Shown here: one piece after another, positions 1-7,594 of the stretch
Position numbering within the stretch: position 1 is the first letter of the stretch
How the letters are laid out: the number at the start of each line of letters is the position of its first letter
Source: Pantoea stewartii subsp. stewartii
GTDB taxonomy: Bacteria; Pseudomonadota; Gammaproteobacteria; Enterobacterales; Enterobacteriaceae
Assembly: GCF_008801695.1 (NCBI RefSeq)
Contig: NZ_VZPF01000052.1
Location: 1 to 37,768 of the forward strand
Direction of reading: 5' to 3'
Length of the DNA stretch: 37,768 nucleotides
The notes under the pieces: generated by a model
What the model was told of the DNA's origin: nothing
Seen by the model: only the letters and a program-made list of their open reading frames with translations
Databases searched by the model: none
Position numbers and translations under genes: made by a program

Positions 1-127
1 GACGTGGTTGCGTTACGTCATCGGTCATATACAGGACTGGCCGGTGAACCGGGTCCGCGATCTGCTGCCATGGAAGGTCGAGCTTCCCTCTGCCTGAACG
101 TCAATACGGTCTGAATGCGACGCTTAC
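1..127 (+). mobile_element. 3' end of an IS66-family insertion sequence (truncated by window edge)
   Basis: The last bases before the yebQ fragment form an IS66-like terminal repeat: read on the minus strand from position 127 it begins GTAAGCGTCGCATTCAGAC, the GTAAGCG start typical of IS66 ends. The frame just upstream encodes the end of an IS66 transposase. Homology to yebQ begins at base 128. IS66 elements make 8-bp target duplications; the first 8 bases after the element are TTACCGCA, and the matching copy would lie outside the window. Only the right end is visible. Confidence 0.85.
2..97 (+). CDS. IS66 family transposase (TnpC), C-terminal fragment
   Basis: The reading frame starting at base 2 is open to a TGA at 95-97 and encodes 31 residues beginning TWLRYVIGHI and ending RDLLPWKVELPSA. 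This is the usual C-terminal tail of IS66 TnpC transposases, which end near an INRxDELLPW-type motif. The rest of the gene is outside the window, so activity cannot be judged. It runs toward the element's terminal repeat, 30 bp downstream. Confidence 0.8.
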   Translation, partial: TWLRYVIGHIQDWPVNRVRDLLPWKVELPSA

Positions 128-758
128 TTACCGCACTGGTGACATCAAACTTCTGTGTTTTGGCCCGTTGCGGGTTATCCGGCAGATAACGTAACGCCAG
201 CCAGAGCGTGACAACGCCCAGTGGCAGGTTGATCAGGAACAACCAGCGCCAGCTGGCAAATGAGAGGATGGCTGCCGCAACCGTGGGGCCGGCTGCAGTC
301 GAGATCGCCACCAGCAGGGCGTTGATCGCGATGCCGCGGCCCAGATAACGTGGGGGATAAATGATACGAATCAGAGCGGTGTTAACGCTCATGATCGCCG
401 CACCCCCCAGGCCCTGAAGCACCCGGCCCAGCGTAAGCAGGGGAAGGGAGGGCGAAAGGGCGCAAAACACCGACGTGATGGCAAACACCACCAGCCCTGC
501 CTGGTACACGCGGCGGTAGCCGACGATATCGCCTAAAAAGGACAACGACAGTAGCGAGGCGACAATGGCAATCTGATAAGCATTAATCACCCAGACTGAC
601 TGGGCCGGACTGGCCTGTAGCTCACGTGAGATGGTTGGCAGCGCGACATTGGCAATCGATCCATCCAGTACCGCCATGATAAGGCCGATGGCGATCGTCA
701 GAATAGCCCAGTAGCGTTGGGGTACTGCGAGTCCGCCGTCAGAAGAGGAAAGTGACAT
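128..758 (-). pseudogene. yebQ: MFS drug exporter YebQ, truncated by IS66 insertion
   Basis: The first 210 or so residues match the N-terminal half of YebQ, a DHA2-type major facilitator exporter that is about 457 residues in E. coli. About six membrane segments are visible, with the family's substrate motif region (GDIVGYRR near residue 80) and the RVLQGLGGAA segment. Homology stops at FDVTSAV exactly where the IS66 end begins. The frame then runs on about 37 residues into IS sequence and stops at 18-20. Half the transport fold is missing, so the product is almost certainly non-functional. As in E. coli, it is divergent from kdgR. Confidence 0.88.
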
Positions 759-942
759 AGAGGCTAATATTAAAGAGTGTGAATATCATCATGCTAATCA
801 ATTGGCCGCCAAATTGCATCGTACCCACGGAAAAAATATATTTTAGAGATGTTTCAAACCCGGAAGATTGCCGGGATCGGCGCTGTCACTCTATACTGCA
901 ACTCTGTTCCAGTTTTTTTGAAACACGTATTCAGGGTGACAA

Positions 943-1737
943 ATGGCCGCTGACGAAAAGGATAAACAGCCGGATGCCGTCTCTTCGGTGCAAAAAGTAT
1001 TCGGGATTTTGCAGGCATTAAGCGAAGAGCGCGATCACGGTATTACCGAGCTGGCACAACGGCTGATGATGTCCAAAAGTACGGTCTACCGATTCCTGCA
1101 AACCATGAAAGCATTAGGTTATGTCGCGCAGGAAGGGGAAAGTGAGAAATATTCGCTGACCTTGAAACTGTTTGAGGTGGGATCCAACGCGTTGCAGCAT
1201 AGCGATCTTATCCGCAGCGCCGATGTACACATGCGCGAGTTATCGCGTCTGACCAAAGAGACAATCCATCTGGGCGCGCTGGATGACGACAGCGTGGTCT
1301 ATGTGCATAAAATTGACTCGCTGTATAACCTGCGTATGGCCTCACGTATTGGTCACCGCAATCCACTGCACTCCACCGCACTGGGAAAAGTGTTGTTGGC
1401 CTGGCGCAGTCGGGAGGAGGTGAATGCCATTCTGGAGCGTATGACGTTCACTATTAACACCGCCAACACCTTACCGGACGCAGGCGCGTTACGCGAAGCA
1501 CTGGGTCAGGTCAGGGCGCAGGGTTATGGTGAGGATAACGAAGAACAGGAAGTGGGCGTGCGCTGCATCGCCGTGCCCGTTTTTGATCGCTTTGGTGTTG
1601 CCGTCGCCGGACTGAGCCTTTCCTTTCCCACGCTGCGCTTTTCTGCCGCGAACAAGCAACAGTATGTGACGCTGTTACGTGAAGCGGGCCAACGTCTTTC
1701 GTCAGAGCTGGGCTATACCGGCAATGACGGGGGTTAA
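943..1737 (+). CDS. kdgR: IclR-family repressor KdgR
   Basis: 264 residues, against 263 in E. coli. KdgR represses genes for pectin and hexuronate breakdown and the Entner-Doudoroff enzymes; 2-keto-3-deoxygluconate releases it from DNA. An IclR-type winged helix-turn-helix occupies about residues 15-75 (GITELAQRLMMSKSTVYRFL is the helix-turn-helix). The effector-binding domain fills about 90-255, with conserved stretches such as RCIAVPVFDR and LSLSFPTLRF. The start at 943 has an AGGG-type ribosome site 6-9 bases upstream. Its divergent neighbour is the broken yebQ, and yobH follows convergently, as in E. coli. Confidence 0.95.
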   Translation: MAADEKDKQPDAVSSVQKVFGILQALSEERDHGITELAQRLMMSKSTVYRFLQTMKALGYVAQEGESEKYSLTLKLFEVGSNALQHSDLIRSADVHMRELSRLTKETIHLGALDDDSVVYVHKIDSLYNLRMASRIGHRNPLHSTALGKVLLAWRSREEVNAILERMTFTINTANTLPDAGALREALGQVRAQGYGEDNEEQEVGVRCIAVPVFDRFGVAVAGLSLSFPTLRFSAANKQQYVTLLREAGQRLSSELGYTGNDGG

Positions 1738-1743
1738 AAAAAA

Positions 1744-1761
1744 GCGGGCCAGTTGGCCCGC
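1744..1761 (-). terminator. Rho-independent terminator between kdgR and yobH
   Basis: A perfect GCGGGCC/GGCCCGC stem with a 4-base loop. On the minus strand it is followed directly by a run of T (the A-run at 1736-1743 on the plus strand), so it terminates yobH best. For kdgR on the plus strand the stem is present but the T tract is weak. Confidence 0.8.
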
Positions 1762-1768
1762 TCCTCCG

Positions 1769-2008
1769 TTATCCGTTGTCGACCACTTCGCTACTTTTCT
1801 TTAGCAGCGGGCAATCCGTCACGCCCACCACGCCGCTGTCTGTATGCAGATATTGCGCGGTCACCATCCCTCTGGCGGTCAGATAGTTACATTTCAGCCC
1901 CAGTCCCTCGGCATTCTTGTTGCTGCCCGCCAGCACGCCGTAACCTGTGAACAGCATAGCCAGCCAGAGGATGCCGATAACGATAATCGCCCGAATGAAG
2001 AGTTTCAT
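1769..2008 (-). CDS. yobH: YobH family small membrane or secreted protein
   Basis: 79 residues, the same length as E. coli YobH, and similar throughout (for example GYGVLAGS, GLGLKCNYLTARG, QYLHT and VTDCPLLKKS). One hydrophobic N-terminal segment at about residues 5-27 may be an uncleaved signal or membrane anchor. The rest contains two cysteines that could form a disulfide outside the cytoplasm (inference). The function of the family is unknown. A good ribosome site (AAGGAGAT) lies just before the ATG. In E. coli mgrB lies between yobH and yebO; it is not found here. Confidence 0.93.
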   Translation of the reverse strand: MKLFIRAIIVIGILWLAMLFTGYGVLAGSNKNAEGLGLKCNYLTARGMVTAQYLHTDSGVVGVTDCPLLKKSSEVVDNG

Positions 2009-2226
2009 TGTATCTCCTTATGATACCCACGCAGCGTTCCAGTGACTGCTGCTTAACATGATGTACAGGATTAGCATGCCTCGCTTTCAGGCAGGATGCG
2101 ATCAGAGATAACTGAAAGCGGAGAAAGCGCTATATCGCTGACGTCACCATTATCTTTTGCGGCGGCGCGGAGTAGAATAGACGGTCGTTCTTTTTTTGTG
2201 ATTTCATCAGGTATCTTGAGGCAGTT

Positions 2227-2499
2227 ATGAATGAGTTAGCCGCGAATGCGGGACCGGTAATCAGTTACGGCGTTTTTCTGCTGGCGCTGATTGTGGCATT
2301 AATGCTGTGGTTTTACGTTAATCGCGCCAGCGTTCGGGCGAACGAACAGGTTGCGTTATTGACGTCATTGTTAGAAGAGCAAAAGAAACAGAATGCACTG
2401 CTGCGGCGGATGATTGAGGCGCAGAATGGTGCAGATGAGCCGTCCCCCGAAGCGCCGTCGGAAAACGACGGACTGATTCGTTTAATCCCGGAACGTTAA
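2227..2499 (+). CDS. yebO: YebO family single-pass membrane protein
   Basis: 90 residues, related to E. coli YebO (95). One transmembrane segment lies at about residues 14-33 (ISYGVFLLALIVALMLWFYV). It is followed by the conserved NRAS block and a charged, probably coiled-coil stretch (LLTSLLEEQKKQNALLRRMIE) in the cytoplasm. The last residues (GLIRLIPER) match the conserved DIIRLVAER tail. No function is established. The next gene starts 17 bp downstream on the same strand, so the two may be cotranscribed. Confidence 0.9.
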   Translation: MNELAANAGPVISYGVFLLALIVALMLWFYVNRASVRANEQVALLTSLLEEQKKQNALLRRMIEAQNGADEPSPEAPSENDGLIRLIPER

Positions 2500-2516
2500 C
2501 CCTGCATGGAGGCCGG

Positions 2517-3521
2517 ATGGCCTGGAAAAATCCCTGGTATGACAGCAGTAAACCCCATCACACCGCTGAGGGGTTTCGTAACCCTGAGCCCGACAGCCGC
2601 CAGCAAGGTGACCTGCAGCGCTGGCGACGTGAACGCAAAGCCCAGGGATTACCCCATCCGCCTCGTCAGGGCTATGACCAGTTTATTACGCAGTGGTGGC
2701 AACCTGCCGATCTGAACGGGGAGGATGACCGTCTCTGGTGGCTGGGCCATGCGGCGCTGCTGATGCGCATAAACCAACACTATATTCTGATTGATCCCGC
2801 GCTGTCCCGGCGGGCTTCCCCTTTGCCGTTTATCGGACCTGAACGTAAAACGCCGTCTCCGCTGGCCATTGACCAGTTACCGCGGCTGGATTACGTCCTG
2901 ATATCCCATAATCATTACGATCATCTGGATAAGCCCACCATCAAACAGATTGTGCGCCGCTTTCCGGACACTATTTTTCTGGTGCCGCTGGGGCTGGCGG
3001 AGTGGTGTAAGCGTCATGGGGTCAAACAGGTGCATGAGCTTGACTGGTGGCAACAGAAAGTGTTTGCGGGAATACAGTTTGATGCGGTACCTGCGCGCCA
3101 CTGGAGCATGCGCACCGTTACTAATCGCAACCGAACCCTGTGGTGCGGTTGGGTGATCAGGACCGCTTCGCTGCGATTTTGGTTTTCCGGTGACAGCGGC
3201 TACAGCGACAGTCTTCTGGCGATTGCGCAGCATTATGGCCCCTTTAATCTGGCCGCTTTGCCGATAGGCGCTTATGCTCCGCGCTGGTTTATGGGGGCAC
3301 AACACATGGATCCCCAGCAGGCGGTGGCGTTGTGGCGCGCGATAGGTCAGCCACTGACCCTTCCCATTCAGTGGGGCGTTTTCGAACTGGCGGATGAGTC
3401 ACTGGATGCGCCCCCGGCTGAACTCCAGCGAGCACTCGCGCAGAGTGGCGAGGTTCAGCAAAATTTTGCGCCCTGGAAAATTGGGGCGAGCCACAGTCTG
3501 AGCGATCTCAATCCGACCTAA
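2517..3521 (+). CDS. NAPE-PLD-like metallo-beta-lactamase-fold hydrolase
   Basis: 334 residues with a metallo-beta-lactamase fold of the type found in N-acyl-phosphatidylethanolamine phospholipase D and bacterial relatives. The metal motif HNHYDHLD is at residues 131-138. Further ligand candidates are His195 (ARHW), Asp226 (FSGDSG) and His263 (GAQHMDPQQA). The position that is His in the family's IHWGTF motif is Gln285 here (IQWGVF). The N-terminal PWYDxSKxHHTxxGFRN block is also typical. There is no signal peptide. The start is set by GGAGG at 2508-2512, four bases before the ATG. E. coli K-12 has no gene here between yebO and yobF-cspC. The substrate is unknown. Confidence 0.85.
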   Translation: MAWKNPWYDSSKPHHTAEGFRNPEPDSRQQGDLQRWRRERKAQGLPHPPRQGYDQFITQWWQPADLNGEDDRLWWLGHAALLMRINQHYILIDPALSRRASPLPFIGPERKTPSPLAIDQLPRLDYVLISHNHYDHLDKPTIKQIVRRFPDTIFLVPLGLAEWCKRHGVKQVHELDWWQQKVFAGIQFDAVPARHWSMRTVTNRNRTLWCGWVIRTASLRFWFSGDSGYSDSLLAIAQHYGPFNLAALPIGAYAPRWFMGAQHMDPQQAVALWRAIGQPLTLPIQWGVFELADESLDAPPAELQRALAQSGEVQQNFAPWKIGASHSLSDLNPT

Positions 3522-4050
3522 TCCGAAATACGGGGCCCTGTGTTTGTGAAACGGCAAGGCTCCGGCGTATTCGCTTTTTATTTCTTTTACGCGCTCGGGG
3601 TAATTCAAACGTCAGCTGTCAAGAAAATGATTAGTGCGGAGGGGAAGTCTCAACTTTTGATTTTACTAATAATAATTTTTATATTTGTACGAAATAATAA
3701 AAGCTGTACAAGCTGAAGCCGTCCGGGTTTACCGTTCCCCTTATCCATTCCTTTATTTGGTGCATTATTGCCATATTAGTGCAATGTAATTTATTTATTG
3801 TCATACATCATGATAAAAGCAGGAAAAGTAGTACGTTATCCCATCCGGGATGCAGGAAGCCTTTATTTTATCGTGAAGTTATGACGGTCGCTGGGTTTCG
3901 GTTCGCAGCATTTTGTACCATAAAGTACATTCTCTGGGAGCTACCCTGCAATTATGCAAAAACTAACGATCGACATATTAAAAATGGCTTGCCATTATTT
4001 AGCGGATATGTGATAACAATTCGTGGGTTAAACGAGGTACAGTTCTGTTT
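3522..4050 (+). other. Long AT-rich intergenic region, probably promoter and leader of yobF-cspC
   Basis: No convincing gene is seen in these 529 bases. The segment from about 3655 to 3800 is clearly AT-rich compared with its surroundings and contains several possible -10 elements. A perfect dyad TGTAC-N6-GTACA lies at 3914-3929. The plus-strand open frame at 3779-4144 has low-complexity, gene-unlike composition and overlaps yobF in another frame, so it is not taken as a gene. Confidence 0.5.
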
Positions 4051-4125
4051 ATGTATGGCATCTTCAGTAAAGAAGTTACGAGTAAAGACGTTGACGTTGA
4101 ATACCGCTTCCTTGCCGAACTTTAA
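4051..4125 (+). CDS. yobF: YobF, shortened form (24 residues)
   Basis: ATG at 4051 opens a 24-residue frame, MYGIFSKEVTSKDVDVEYRF plus LAEL, which matches the first half of E. coli YobF (47 residues, beginning [20 protein letters not shown]; recalled from memory). It then meets TAA at 4123-4125. The lost second half is still recognisable in another frame at 4131-4169 (ASFSNVSVLSVG), so an indel appears to have shortened the gene. It lies 80 bp before cspC, as in the E. coli yobF-cspC operon. YobF is a stress-associated small protein of unknown mechanism. Confidence 0.75.
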   Translation: MYGIFSKEVTSKDVDVEYRFLAEL

Positions 4126-4205
4126 TCAGTGCCTCATTCAGTAATGTCTCTGTTTTATCTGTAGGTTAGCCTCCGGGCAAATAAACACTTTAAGGAATTA
4201 GTAAA

Positions 4206-4415
4206 ATGGCAAAGATTAAAGGTCAGGTTAAGTGGTTCAACGAGTCTAAAGGCTTCGGTTTTATCACTCCAGCTGACGGTAGCAAAGACGTGTTCGTACA
4301 CTTCTCTGCTATTCAGGGCAACGGCTTCAAAACGCTGGCCGAAGGCCAAAACGTTGAGTTCGAAATTCAGGACGGCCAGAAAGGCCCGGCAGCTGTTAAC
4401 GTTACTGCTATCTGA
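4206..4415 (+). CDS. cspC: Cold-shock-family RNA-binding protein CspC
   Basis: 69 residues, apparently identical to E. coli CspC. The single OB-fold cold-shock domain has RNP1 (KGFGFI, residues 15-20) and RNP2 (VFVHF, 29-33). CspC binds single-stranded RNA, melts secondary structure, acts as a transcription antiterminator and stabilises stress mRNAs including rpoS; it is expressed at 37 C rather than being cold-induced. The ribosome site TAAGGA lies 7-12 bases before the ATG. Codon use is strongly biased, as expected for an abundant protein. A strong terminator follows. Confidence 0.98.
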
Positions 4416-4457
4416 TTTCGCCTCAGACGGGTGCCCTGCGCCCGGTCTCAGATATTA

Positions 4458-4490
4458 AAGCCTTGGCCTTCTGGCCGAGGCTTTTTTTAC
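4458..4490 (+). terminator. Rho-independent terminator of yobF-cspC
   Basis: A strong stem AAGCCTTGGCC / GGCCGAGGCTT around a TTCT loop at 4458-4483 is followed by a run of T. It sits 42 bp after the cspC stop. Confidence 0.9.
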
Positions 4491-4551
4491 GCTTTCGCTC
4501 GGGTTCCCTGTCGAGTACACTGCTGCGCATCGATAGATGCCGGAGCGCCAT

Positions 4552-5361
4552 ATGTCCTTGATTTGCCCACTTTGTCACTCTTCCCTGAACCTGACCGAAC
4601 GCAGCTGGTGTTGCGAAAATCGCCATCAGTTCGATCAGGCGAAAGAGGGCTATGTCAATTTGCTGCCCGTTCAACATAAAGGCTCCCGCGAGCCGGGCGA
4701 CAGCGCGGAGATGATGCAGGCGCGACGTGACTTTTTGCAGGCCGGTTACTATCAGCCCCTGCGGGACAAGGTGGTTGACGTGCTGAATCAGCATCTGCAG
4801 GTACCGGCCGCTCAGATCCTGGATACAGGCTGTGGGGAAGGGTACTACACCGGTGCGCTGGCGGATAACTTTGCGCCAGCGGGCAAGGTCTTTGGCCTGG
4901 ACGTGGCCAAAATGGCCATTCGGCTCGCGGCGAAGCGCTATCCGCAGGTCCTGTTCTGTGTCGCCTCCAGTCAGCGTCTGCCGTTTGCGGACCATTCCCT
5001 TGATGCTGTGGTTCGCATCTATGCGCCCTGTAATGAAGCGGAGCTTAATCGCGTCATCAAACCCGGTGGATACCTGTTAACGGTTACGCCGGGCCCGCAC
5101 CATCTGGCGCAGTTCAAAGCGCTGATCTATCGCGATGTTCAGCTGCACGCACCGGAAGGGAAAGTGTATCAGGGCTTTCAGCAACGTGCCCGGCATGCAT
5201 TAACCTATCCGATGGCCCTTACCGGACAGGCCGCCACCACATTATTGCAGATGACGCCCTTTGCCTGGCGCGCGCGGCCAGACGTCTGGCAGACGTTAGC
5301 CGAAAGCGCGCAGTTTCACTGCGAAGCGGATTTTGTGATAACCCTGTGGCAACGCGACTAA
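4552..5361 (+). CDS. rlmA: 23S rRNA (guanine-745-N1)-methyltransferase RlmA
   Basis: 269 residues from this start, the same length as E. coli RlmA(I), which methylates G745 of 23S rRNA. The N-terminal zinc site is visible (Cys5, Cys8, Cys21, His25), followed by the [13 protein letters not shown] block. A class I SAM-binding motif ([11 protein letters not shown]) lies near residues 89-99. ATG 4552 is preferred over the in-frame ATG at 4537 because GGAG lies seven bases upstream and the N-terminus then matches MSxxCPLC. The gene converges with yobD; the stop codons overlap by 4 bp. Confidence 0.95.
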   Translation: MSLICPLCHSSLNLTERSWCCENRHQFDQAKEGYVNLLPVQHKGSREPGDSAEMMQARRDFLQAGYYQPLRDKVVDVLNQHLQVPAAQILDTGCGEGYYTGALADNFAPAGKVFGLDVAKMAIRLAAKRYPQVLFCVASSQRLPFADHSLDAVVRIYAPCNEAELNRVIKPGGYLLTVTPGPHHLAQFKALIYRDVQLHAPEGKVYQGFQQRARHALTYPMALTGQAATTLLQMTPFAWRARPDVWQTLAESAQFHCEADFVITLWQRD

Positions 5362-5816
5362 CGCGCTTCGACCAGGGTTTGATAAACCCGCTCAAGATCG
5401 TCAAGCTGATGCACGGCGATCAGTAAGCGCCGCTGTTCAAGCTGGATGACTAAAATGCCGTCTTCAGACAGATTCATGCTCTGGATACGGGAATAGGCGA
5501 TCCAGATACCCGCGAAGAACAATCCCTCCCGTTTCATGACCAGCGTGGGGCGGCGGAGCCAGAACAGCCAGAAGGACAAAAAGCACAGCATCATCAAGAG
5601 TGTGGTGGTCAGCACGGGTCCCTGATGCGTGACGTTGTTCCAGAGCAGGATGACCAGTAAACCAATAAAAATCAGGCTGTCGGCTTTATGACGGCGCTGC
5701 AGCGGCACACGTAACAGCGTCGGGCCTTTACGTCGGGGCAGAATCGCCTCATCGTAGATCGCAAACACCAGCAGAGCAGCGATGCAGAGAGCGATGATGA
5801 TGTCCGTCAATGACAT
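5358..5816 (-). CDS. yobD: YobD family (DUF986) inner membrane protein
   Basis: 152 residues, as in E. coli. Three hydrophobic segments are seen at about residues 5-22, 45-62 and 68-88. A soluble C-terminal part carries the conserved [20 protein letters not shown] stretch. The function is unknown. It lies just downstream of manZ in the same direction but beyond a terminator-like hairpin, so it may be expressed by read-through. Its own ribosome site (AGGAAG) is good. Confidence 0.92.
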   Translation of the reverse strand: MSLTDIIIALCIAALLVFAIYDEAILPRRKGPTLLRVPLQRRHKADSLIFIGLLVILLWNNVTHQGPVLTTTLLMMLCFLSFWLFWLRRPTLVMKREGLFFAGIWIAYSRIQSMNLSEDGILVIQLEQRRLLIAVHQLDDLERVYQTLVEAR

Positions 5817-5857
5817 GGGGCTTCCTTTCGAGCTTCAGTGGATGTTACCGCCAAAAA

Positions 5858-5880
5858 AATCGGGAGCCTTGCTCCCGATT
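5858..5880 (-). terminator. Terminator or attenuator after manXYZ
   Basis: A perfect AATCGGGAGC / GCTCCCGATT stem with a 3-base loop is followed on the minus strand by a T run (A-run at 5853-5859 on the plus strand). It lies 10 bp beyond the manZ stop and before yobD. Confidence 0.85.
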
Positions 5881-5889
5881 GCGTCAGGA

Positions 5890-6735
5890 TTAAAGCCCAA
5901 GCAGGCCGATCCAGTAGCCGAAGATACCGATAGCAAAGAAACCAACGATGATCCACAGGGCATTGACCTTACGCCGCAGCAGCCACATACAGGCAAAGGT
6001 CAACAGGAGCGGGACGATGCCGGGCATTAACTGATCCAGAATCGACTGGACGGTAGTGACTGTGGTCTTGCCGGTCTGGTCGGTAATGCGTGACACCACC
6101 AGCGGAATATTGACGTGCGTCCACTTATTGACCAGCGCGCCCATGACAAACAGCCCAAGGATAGAGGCACCTTCGGTCAGTTTTTGCAGGAAGCCACCGC
6201 CCATATCGCTGACGATATCAATCCCTTTACGGTAACCGTAGGCCACACCGTAATAACGGGTGAGCAGACGGGCCAGGTTAAACAGGATGAAGAACAGCAA
6301 TGGACCGAGCAAACTGCCACTCATTGCGATGCCCGCACCCAGGGCGGCAAACACCGGACGAACCGTTCCCCAGAAAATCGGGTCACCTACGCCAGCCAGC
6401 GGCCCCATCAGGCCCACTTTGATGCCGTTTATTGCACCATCATCAATTGCGGCACCATTGGCGCGCTGCTCTTCCATCGCCATGGTCACGCCCAGGACCG
6501 GGGCCGCAACATAAGGATGTGTGTTAAAGAACTCAAGGTGACGTTTTATCGCCTGCTTGCGGTCATCGTTGTTTTCAGGATAGAGACGGCGAATCACCGG
6601 CACCATAGAAAAACAGAATCCCAGCGCCTGCATACGTTCGAAGTTCCAGGAACCCTGGAAAAGGTTTGAGCGTACAAAAACAGCACGGACATCGCCTGGC
6701 GTCAGTTTCTTTTCGACTTTTGTTATATCAACCAT
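5890..6735 (-). CDS. manZ: PTS mannose transporter subunit IID
   Basis: 281 residues, close to the 283 of E. coli ManZ. With ManY it forms the membrane channel of the mannose PTS, which imports mannose, glucose, glucosamine and related hexoses while phosphorylating them; it is also the DNA entry route for phage lambda. The EIID signature regions are present (GSWNFERMQALGFCFSMVPV and GLMGPLAGVGDPIFWG). Membrane segments lie in the C-terminal half. It starts 15 bp after manY, within one operon. Confidence 0.97.
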   Translation of the reverse strand: MVDITKVEKKLTPGDVRAVFVRSNLFQGSWNFERMQALGFCFSMVPVIRRLYPENNDDRKQAIKRHLEFFNTHPYVAAPVLGVTMAMEEQRANGAAIDDGAINGIKVGLMGPLAGVGDPIFWGTVRPVFAALGAGIAMSGSLLGPLLFFILFNLARLLTRYYGVAYGYRKGIDIVSDMGGGFLQKLTEGASILGLFVMGALVNKWTHVNIPLVVSRITDQTGKTTVTTVQSILDQLMPGIVPLLLTFACMWLLRRKVNALWIIVGFFAIGIFGYWIGLLGL

Positions 6736-6750
6736 GTTGTCACCTGTTCC

Positions 6751-7554
6751 TTAATCGAGTTCGTTGTCAAGATCGTTTGCTGACGGCGAGGCCGCAGGCG
6801 CACCGGCGGTACGGTTATATTTCGGACTGAGCTGGATATAAAGCACGGCCATCACCACGCCAATCACCCCCAGCGCAACCAGGTTGAAACTGGTGAAAGC
6901 CGCCGTCACGAAACCGAGATAGAAGAACGGCATCAGGTAACCGGCCCGCATCATATTGATGACCATGGCGTAACCCACCACCACAATCATGCCGCCCGCA
7001 ATGTTGAGTCCGTTCGTCACGACTTCAGGAATCGAACTGAGCAGAGAGTGCACCGCGTCCGTGCCAACCGAAATCGCAACGATCAACGCCGGAATGGCGA
7101 TGCGCATAGCCTGAAGCAGCAGGGCGGAGACATGGATCCACGAAATGGCCGTAAGATTGCCTTTCTCTGCGGCTTTGTCCGCCGCATGCTGAAATGCCAC
7201 GGTCAACGTGCGCACGATAATGGTCAGCACCTGGCCGGCGGCGGCGAGCGGAATAGCCAGCGCGATACCGGCGCCGACGCTTTGCCCACCTGCAATGACC
7301 AGAATGGTGGAGATAATGGACGCCAGCGCCGCATCAGGGGCGACCGCCGCGCCAATGTTCATCCAGCCCAGTGCAATCATCTCCAGCGTTCCGCCGATGA
7401 TGATGCCTGTCTTCATGTCCCCCAGTATGATCCCAATCAGGGTACAGGCCACCAGAGGGCGGTGAAACTGGAACTCATCCAGGATGGATCCCATACCGGC
7501 AATACAGGCGATAATAAAGATCAAAATAATTTGAAGTGTGGTTATTTCCATCAT
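6751..7554 (-). CDS. manY: PTS mannose transporter subunit IIC
   Basis: 267 residues, one longer than E. coli ManY (266). It is an integral membrane protein with about six to eight helices, including the conserved DEFQFHRPLVACTLIGIILG and ALGWMNIGAAVAPDAALASI regions that form the sugar pathway of mannose-family EIIC proteins. The product begins with two methionines. The first ATG (7554) has GAGGA eight bases upstream; the second (7551) would give the E. coli length. It lies 40 bp after manX. Confidence 0.97.
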   Translation of the reverse strand: MMEITTLQIILIFIIACIAGMGSILDEFQFHRPLVACTLIGIILGDMKTGIIIGGTLEMIALGWMNIGAAVAPDAALASIISTILVIAGGQSVGAGIALAIPLAAAGQVLTIIVRTLTVAFQHAADKAAEKGNLTAISWIHVSALLLQAMRIAIPALIVAISVGTDAVHSLLSSIPEVVTNGLNIAGGMIVVVGYAMVINMMRAGYLMPFFYLGFVTAAFTSFNLVALGVIGVVMAVLYIQLSPKYNRTAGAPAASPSANDLDNELD

Positions 7555-7594
7555 ACTTCGTGTCCTCTACAGGATAGAAAAGAGTGCTGGCCCG

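Noticed and set aside
915..935. KdgR-type operator before kdgR
   Set aside because: TTTGAAACACGTATTCA has one good GAAAC half but a poor second half, so it is not listed as a site.
4009..4025. lac-operator-like string TGTGATAACAATTCG
   Set aside because: Only a short match to half of lacO, with no dyad and no lac genes. Taken as coincidence.
3779..4144. 121-codon plus-strand open frame
   Set aside because: Composition is unlike the neighbours, there is no recognisable family, and it overlaps the real yobF start in a different phase. It is most likely chance in an AT-rich leader.
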